Positions 6,165-6,666 of a stretch of DNA of 6,666 nt are shown here, piece after piece. Below the pieces are notes generated by a model. That model ran no database searches and was not told the origin of the DNA. It worked only from the letters and a program-made list of their open reading frames with translations. The DNA comes from an uncultured Peptococcaceae bacterium (GTDB lineage: Bacteria > Bacillota > Dehalobacteriia > UBA4068): assembly GCA_947307285.1 (NCBI GenBank), contig CAMZIS010000069.1, positions 1 through 6,666 on the forward strand. The letters are read 5' to 3'. How positions within the stretch are numbered: position 1 is the first letter of the stretch; each line of letters begins with the position of its first letter. A program made the translations under genes and the position numbers.

Positions 6165-6666
6165 ATGTCTTCGGAATTCGTTCCCAGAAAACAGATCACC
6201 AACAAGCTGCTGTGGATCTTCGCCGTGGGACAGTTCGGCTGGAGCCTGCTCTCCGGCGTGATCTCCACCTGGCTGGTCCACCTTTACACCGGCGTGCACA
6301 CCCCCGGCGACACCAACGGCATCTTCGGCCAGTTCATCACCCAGACGCCGCTGCTGGCCTCCATCACCCTCTTCGGACTGATCACCGCTGTGGGCCGTCT
6401 GTTCGACGCGGTCACCGACCCCCTGGTGGCCAGCTGGTCCGACCGTTCCTCCTTCAAGGGCGGACGCCGCATCCCCTTCATGCGGGCGGCAGCCATCCCC
6501 TTCGCCCTGATCACCGTGGCGGTCTTCGTGCTGCCCCAGACGGCGTCGGTGGCGGCCAACGACGCCATCATGTTCGCGCTGCTGATCCTCTACTATCTGC
6601 TGATGACCATCTACTGCACGCCCTACAACGCGCTCATCGCCGAGCTGGGCGACACGCAGCAGCACC
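6165..6666 (+). CDS. GPH-family (MFS) sugar:cation symporter-like transporter, N-terminal part
   Basis: The frame runs from ATG 6165 off the window end, giving 167 residues; the gene continues downstream. Hydrophobic segments at about 16-36, 62-80, 106-123 and 134-151 fit the first four helices of a major-facilitator protein. The loop after helix 2 reads GRLFDAVTDPLVASWSDR (77-94) then GGRRIPF (99-105), the hallmark of the glycoside-pentoside-hexuronide:cation symporter family (MelB-like), including the paired aspartates D81 and D85. CTPYNALIAELGD (151-163) matches the family's conserved helix 4 end, also seen in sucrose-type transporters. Family members usually import sugars or glycosides with H+ or Na+; the substrate is unknown. 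The 3-bp gap to the glycosyltransferase-like gene indicates one operon and possibly a shared substrate or product. Confidence 0.87.
   Translation, partial: MSSEFVPRKQITNKLLWIFAVGQFGWSLLSGVISTWLVHLYTGVHTPGDTNGIFGQFITQTPLLASITLFGLITAVGRLFDAVTDPLVASWSDRSSFKGGRRIPFMRAAAIPFALITVAVFVLPQTASVAANDAIMFALLILYYLLMTIYCTPYNALIAELGDTQQH

Noticed and set aside
4755..6665. A 636-residue open frame on the - strand across the glycosyltransferase and transporter genes
   Set aside because: It spans two real + strand genes, has the same H/G/D/V-rich shadow composition and no domain or ribosome binding site that I can see.
1..6666. CRISPR array, tRNA, rRNA or insertion sequence
   Set aside because: I found no regularly spaced direct repeats, no tRNA-like cloverleaf with a CCA end, no rRNA signature and no transposase or paired terminal repeats.

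Overview
The window carries four genes, all on the + strand: the 3' end of a KUP-type potassium transporter (1-867), a large membrane-anchored sensory PP2C/SpoIIE-type phosphatase (1225-4428), a GT-B glycosyltransferase-like protein (4686-6161) and the 5' end of a GPH/MFS sugar-type transporter (6165 to the window end). Coding DNA is GC-rich with G/C-ending codons. The leader before the phosphatase gene is distinctly AT-rich. Ribosome binding sites are purine-rich and two transcription units end in hairpin-plus-T-run terminators. This would fit a fairly GC-rich anaerobic Bacillota (Clostridia-like) bacterium, but no marker gene fixes the taxonomy, so the assignment is a low-confidence inference.

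Region by region: the potassium transporter ends at 867 and is followed by a stem-loop and a strong intrinsic terminator (978-1017). An AT-rich leader follows, with a catabolite-repression-like operator, a good sigma-A-type promoter and a small 5'UTR hairpin. The phosphatase reads as signal peptide, fourteen propeller blades (best read as two seven-bladed propellers), a Y_Y_Y-like beta domain, one membrane span, a coiled coil and a PP2C catalytic domain with all its acidic metal ligands. A terminator (4465-4499), a curious ~100-base block with a second terminator-like hairpin, and a promoter separate it from the last unit.

The glycosyltransferase and transporter genes are 3 bp apart and almost certainly co-transcribed. 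The phosphatase looks like a one-protein signalling device that reads an extracytoplasmic ligand and should dephosphorylate a cytoplasmic STAS-type partner, which is not encoded here. The glycosyltransferase/GPH transporter pair suggests handling of a sugar or glycoconjugate, but substrate and product cannot be read from the sequence. The most interesting points are the propeller-to-PP2C architecture, the divergent glycosyltransferase with its transporter partner, and the intergenic block at 4500-4600.
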